DNA from: Amaurobius ferox
Taxonomy: Eukaryota > Arthropoda > Arachnida > Araneae > Amaurobiidae
Assembly: GCA_951213105.1 (NCBI GenBank)
Contig: OX578142.1
Location: 114,759,065-114,823,064, forward strand
Length of the DNA: 64,000 nt
Direction: 5' to 3'
Shown piece by piece: positions 60,471-64,000 of the stretch. Made by a program: the position numbers and the translations under genes. Under the pieces are notes generated by a model that was given only the letters and a program-made list of their open reading frames with translations, was not told the origin of the DNA and did no database searches. Position 1 is the stretch's first letter, and each line of letters opens with the position of its first letter.

Positions 60471-60980
60471 CACTGAATTGCCAAATTATTATGACCACCA
60501 GGCCATTTTATACAAAATATCTCGTATACATTGCTGATATTAGATCGCTGAATCAGTATAAGATGGGAAAGTTAAAGCCATGAAAAGACTAACAGAAATT
60601 CTCTACGAAATAATGAGTAAAAAACGTATTATAGCCGACTCTAAAATTGGCGTCCGTAGTAGTGGTGCGAGCATTAACAAAATGGCTGCATTTGTAAATT
60701 GCTCGAGGTCCGCAGTTAATAGAGTTGTAAGAGTAAGACCACCACACAAAAATACTGTCTCTGAATCTAGCGTGTGGTCGTCAATGGCTACTGGATACTC
60801 GAACTAAGCGAGACTTGTTCAATCCTATAGGGTTATTCAGTCTTTATTCGTGAAATTACAGATAACCTGAATCAGGGACCATGTCAGATGGTCTCTCAAT
60901 GTACAGTTTGTGGCACATTACATTGCATGGACTGCAGTAGCAGAATATTAACCTAATGGTCATAATAATGTTTCTTATTG
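60471..60980 (+). mobile_element. Deleted Tc1-like element
   Basis: The left end CACTGAATTGCCAAATTATT continues ATGACCACCAGG. The right end on the minus strand has ACATTATTATGACCATTAGG, sharing ATTATTATGACCA and AGG. The CAAATTATTATGACCACC pattern is common at ends of arthropod Tc1-like elements. At ~510 bp it retains only an N-terminal transposase relic. Exact borders and the TA target are not clear. Confidence 0.55.
60563..60955 (+). pseudogene. Tc1-like transposase N-terminal relic
   Basis: ATGGGAAAG at 60563 gives a Tc1-like MGKLK start, which soon breaks. A second ATG at 60580 opens a 75-codon frame containing GASINKMAAFVNCSRSAVNR (about residues 30-49). This matches the helix-turn-helix pattern of Tc1/Tc3-type transposases (small residue, SI, A, V, SRSAV). 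After the TAA at 60805-60807, shifted frames still show RLVQSYRV-like and VSQCTVCGTLHCMD-like stretches that resemble the second helix-turn-helix region. The DDE catalytic domain is absent. Frameshifts and stops make it a pseudogene. Confidence 0.6.
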
Positions 60981-61604
60981 TATATAAATGTTTCATAAGC
61001 GACCTTTGACAGGATGTATTGGGTAACCGAAGCCTGACTTCCATGAATTAGACCCAGTGATTTAGATTGTTAATCAGTTTCAAAATTTTAACTAAGGGGA
61101 TTTTAAAATAATACATTTTATTAAACATAATTTTGCCTCTTAAATTATTCTTAATTCTCTGTATAGTAATATATTGTTAAAAAATCCATTTTCAAGAAGA
61201 TTTAGTCATGCAAGTTTTATTTCCATATGTTCATTTAATAAGAAGAATGTAAAACCTCTTTTACAGCAATTATATTCCACCACATTCCATTTCTGTATTT
61301 ATGTATTATGCATTCATAGTGCATTTAATCTCTAATTTTCCAATGAACACATGTTTTTTCAAAGTTGAATGTTACAGATTTTGCATGGAGGATTAAAATC
61401 AGACCATTTATAAATGGATGAAATAAAAGCTGTTAATTTTCAAAAAGTCATCCTTCTTTCCATATCTTGCAAACCGGTTTAAAATACTTATTCATATAGA
61501 ATTTTCTGAAAACTACTTACTTTCATCTGTATTAATCATTATTATTTTTACACCCATTTTCTGATCTAATGATATGCACAATGTTTCTCTACGATCTAAT
61601 ACAT

Positions 61605-61606
<2 letters not shown>
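60981..61606. other. AT-rich DNA, nothing recognised
   Basis: No repeat or coding signal seen. Confidence 0.45.

Positions 61607-61691
<85 letters not shown>
61607..61691. repeat. Long (AT)n microsatellite
   Basis: About 85 uninterrupted bases of AT. It forms alternating Ile-Tyr open frames on both strands that have no coding meaning. Confidence 0.97.
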
Positions 61692-61694
<3 letters not shown>

Positions 61695-62463
61695 GCACCT
61701 TTCTCTGCACCTTTTCACTATCGAGGATTTCTCGGAATTATATCCTTTGAGATTAAAATGACACCACGACATTGTGAAACTGCGTTTGATTTCAGATTCA
61801 GATGGTTTTTTTTTTATGTATCTCAGCTTCTATGACGAAGGTAAAATACGGCCAACTTGTATCCCAATTGACTCGGTACCTGCCTTTGTGTGTCTCCCAA
61901 ACCTGTTTTCTTCAAATAACTTTTACACAAAAAATTCGGCTTCAACACCTTGGAGCATAATAAAAAAGGAATAATCATAATGCATGTCCAAAAACCTTTG
62001 ACAGGATCTTAAAGTTATAGTAAAACCTGTCCCATTAGAATCTTAAACATTTGGATCCACCCAAACCCCCTCTAGGAATCTGGACTGTTATAATTCAATA
62101 AATACGGCTCCGTAATCCACAGAGGTCTGTTTGGCTGTCACTCGTAAGTAGAAGCTTCTATAGAACTTTCGGATTTTTTTCACAAGAAACTTTGGATCCC
62201 CGTGTTGTGTTATTACTTGTTCGCTGCTTTGACAGGCATTTTGGGGTCAGCTTGCTATCATAGCATTGTGGGTGGCTTTGGTAAAGAATTTTGACATAAA
62301 GGCAACTTTTAAGGCGTTTTATGCCAGGTAGTATTCTTGCCTGATTGGATTGAATAAATACTTGAACAATTTTGTATTAATTAAAATTAAAAAAAAAATA
62401 GTTTTCTATATTTTTGAATTGTTGCTGTTAATATATAGACAGTAGGGTAATAACACCATTTAC
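61692..62463. other. Unique-looking DNA, nothing recognised
   Basis: No repeat or coding signal seen. Confidence 0.45.
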
Positions 62464-62555
62464 CTCAAAAGCACAGTCGTGTGGACCTCAAGAGTTCAGT
62501 CGTGTGGACTTCAAAAGCATAGTCGTGTGGACCTCAAAAACACTGTCGTGAGGAC
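62464..62555. repeat. 23-bp minisatellite, four units
   Basis: CTCAAAAGCACAGTCGTGTG plus GAC repeated four times with a few substitutions. The next unit begins CTCAAAATTA and leads into the following satellite, whose units also carry C(C)TCAAAAT. Confidence 0.93.
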
Positions 62556-63235
62556 CTCAAAATTACAATAAGTCAATTATCTTTTAGATCTTTACATAGA
62601 TTTAAAATATAGAGTATTATATTTCGATTTCTTTCACATCAAACTAACATTCTAGGGTTCAAAATTATTTTTTAACTTTTGCTTCAAAGATATAGACTGT
62701 AAAGAATTTATATTCAGTTTCATATATGAAATAAGACAATTATTTCATATCATTTAACTTTCGTTGCAAGGATATAGAGTATTAGATCTTATTTCATCTC
62801 ATAATAATCGCCCGGGTTTCAAAATAATAAGCCAATTATTATATATTTTTCAACTTGCTGTAAAGATATAAACTGTAGGGTATTAGATTCAATTTCACGT
62901 CTAAATAAAAATCTCCCGGGCCTCAAAATAATAAGCCAATTCTTTTATATATAATTTAGCCTTCTCTGCAAAAATATAGACTGTCAAGAATTTTATTAAA
63001 TTTCACCTCAAAGCACCAATCGTTCGGGCCTCAAAATGATAAGCCAATTCTTTTATATTTTTAACTGCCGATGTAAAGATAAAGACTGTGGAGTATTAGA
63101 TTTAATTTCATGTCAAAGTGGCAATCATCCGGACCTAAAATAATCAGCCAATTTTTTTATATTTTTTAACTTTCTCTACAAAGATATATGCTGTAGAGAA
63201 TTAGATTTAATTTCACTTCAAATAACGATTGGCCG
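62556..63235. repeat. ~105-bp satellite, about six copies
   Basis: Units carry CGGGCCTCAAAATAATAAGC and CAATT(C/A)TTTTATAT, then TTTAACTTTC and AAAGATATAGACTGTAGAG, and finally TATTAGATTTAATTTCA. CCTCAAAAT anchors at 62921 and 63029 give a 108-base period, and the preceding one at 62817 gives 104. Copies are moderately diverged. Confidence 0.88.
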
Positions 63236-63265
63236 GTATCGGGAATCAATCATGGGATTCCTGAA

Positions 63266-63705
63266 TTGAGCTTGCCGCAGAATTCTGTCGATCCGCTCTC
63301 CCCGTGAAAGTGCCCCCCCCCCCCCCCACACACACGCACACTTTTTTTTTTTCAATTCGAAACTCTGAAAAAATTTTGTAAAACAGCCCTCCCCCTAAAC
63401 TTCGAGGTAAAATATTTTGTCGTCGAATAAAATAAAATGAAATTGTTGAAAAAAAATATCATTATTTTATCTTATAGTTATGCAAATAAAGTAATCATAA
63501 ATTGAGTTAAGATTTGACGCCCCCCCCCCCCCTACATATTCTGCGATTTTTCGTCGCATTTGTGAAGACCGATTGACGGAATTCTGCTCGTTTCTTGTCG
63601 CATACCCAACAAGGGCACCCTACATTTTCTGCAACTTTCTTCGCATTTTAGGCGGCAGATCGACGGAATTCTACGGTAGTTATGCTACCAGCTACACCAC
63701 TCCAG
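63266..63705. repeat. Inverted/direct modules with C-runs and a minus-strand tRNA-like head
   Basis: CAGAATTCTGTCGATCCGC lies on the plus strand at about 63272 and leads to a C-run (63311-63327). On the minus strand the related CAGAATTCCGTCAATCGG (from about 63588) and TAGAATTCCGTCGATCTGC (from about 63675) lead through TGCGACGAAAAATCGCAGAA or TGCGAAGAAAGTTGCAGAAA to ATGTAGGG and a G-run. Upstream of the last module on the minus strand, GTGTAGCTGGTAGCATAACT resembles a tRNA box A/D arm. It may be a SINE-like family; I do not call a tRNA gene. Confidence 0.5.
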
Positions 63706-64000
63706 ACATGTAAGGGATTCATTCGAATTACCAAGCAAGACATTCAAATATGTATTTCTATTAAAGAATAGTTGGAACAATCGCAAAATAGAGCTATGTT
63801 GTTGTTTGCTTTTCCCTGGCCAATTTCTTAATTGAAGTAAAAATGAGTTAATGTAATTTTTTTTTGCAAATCAAGTCTGTAACGACTTCTCTAAAAATAT
63901 CTGTGATATATAAAATTAATAAAATAGTTCACATTGAACATGTTTTTCTTTGTCTTTCTCATTCGATTAACAGTTGATGTATTTTAAGAGAATAAATCCA
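63706..64000. other. Unique-looking AT-rich end of the window
   Basis: No feature recognised. Confidence 0.45.

Noticed and set aside
61513..61835. Ile-Tyr repeat proteins on both strands
   Set aside because: They are translations of the (AT)n microsatellite.

Overview
This window looks like about 64 kb of AT-rich, non-coding nuclear DNA from an arthropod. The arthropod reading rests on the style of the mobile elements: Helitrons with TCTATATATATAAA heads and CTAG tails, Tc1/mariner, pogo, piggyBac and hAT-type miniature elements, and tRNA-derived SINEs. An arachnid is my guess, not something the sequence proves. I found no intact protein-coding gene, rRNA or convincing functional tRNA on either strand. 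Almost all open frames are under 100 codons, and the few longer ones lie in repeats or carry no recognisable domain. The window is best read as intergenic or deep intronic sequence made of old unique DNA and repeats.

Layout. 1-3.7 kb: unique AT-rich DNA, with a diverged minus-strand piece of the Helitron 5' module near 3 kb. 3.7-5.35 kb: a foldback-like element with about 220-bp inverted arms around a 24-bp minisatellite. 5.8-9.2 kb: a SINE of one family (SINE-B), a 42-bp tandem array, an old copy of a second SINE family (SINE-A), and a good SINE-A copy inserted in another repeat. 11.4-11.9 kb: three diverged ~220-bp repeats with tRNA-like motifs. 12.8-13.55 kb: a deleted pogo-like DNA transposon that keeps only a C-terminal PHD-type zinc-finger exon, broken by a stop. 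22.0-22.85 kb: two more SINE-A copies in opposite orientations. 24.7-25.2 kb: a repeated pair of tRNA-like units. 27.9-30.7 kb: an identical 140-bp duplication and a ~170-bp satellite.

34.3-41.2 kb: the most striking object, two ~3.4-kb Helitrons joined exactly head to tail, flanked by A and T as expected for Helitron insertion. Each unit holds an extra internal Helitron-like 3' end and three related internal segments. 41.8-45.3 kb: diverged tandem repeats, a 24-bp minisatellite and a small inverted-repeat element. 53.0-55.2 kb: a 752-bp TA-flanked inverted-repeat element, then a 692-bp TTAA-flanked element with a 90-bp TTAA-flanked hairpin element nested in it. 58.4-61.7 kb: AT microsatellites, a 154-bp hAT-like MITE and a decayed Tc1-like element. 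62.4-63.7 kb: a 23-bp minisatellite next to a ~105-bp satellite, then C-rich tracts with tRNA-like modules.

No genes here act together. The readable history is one of transposition, nested insertion and local tandem duplication. I saw no new functional system; the Helitron array and the foldback-minisatellite element deserve the closest second look.
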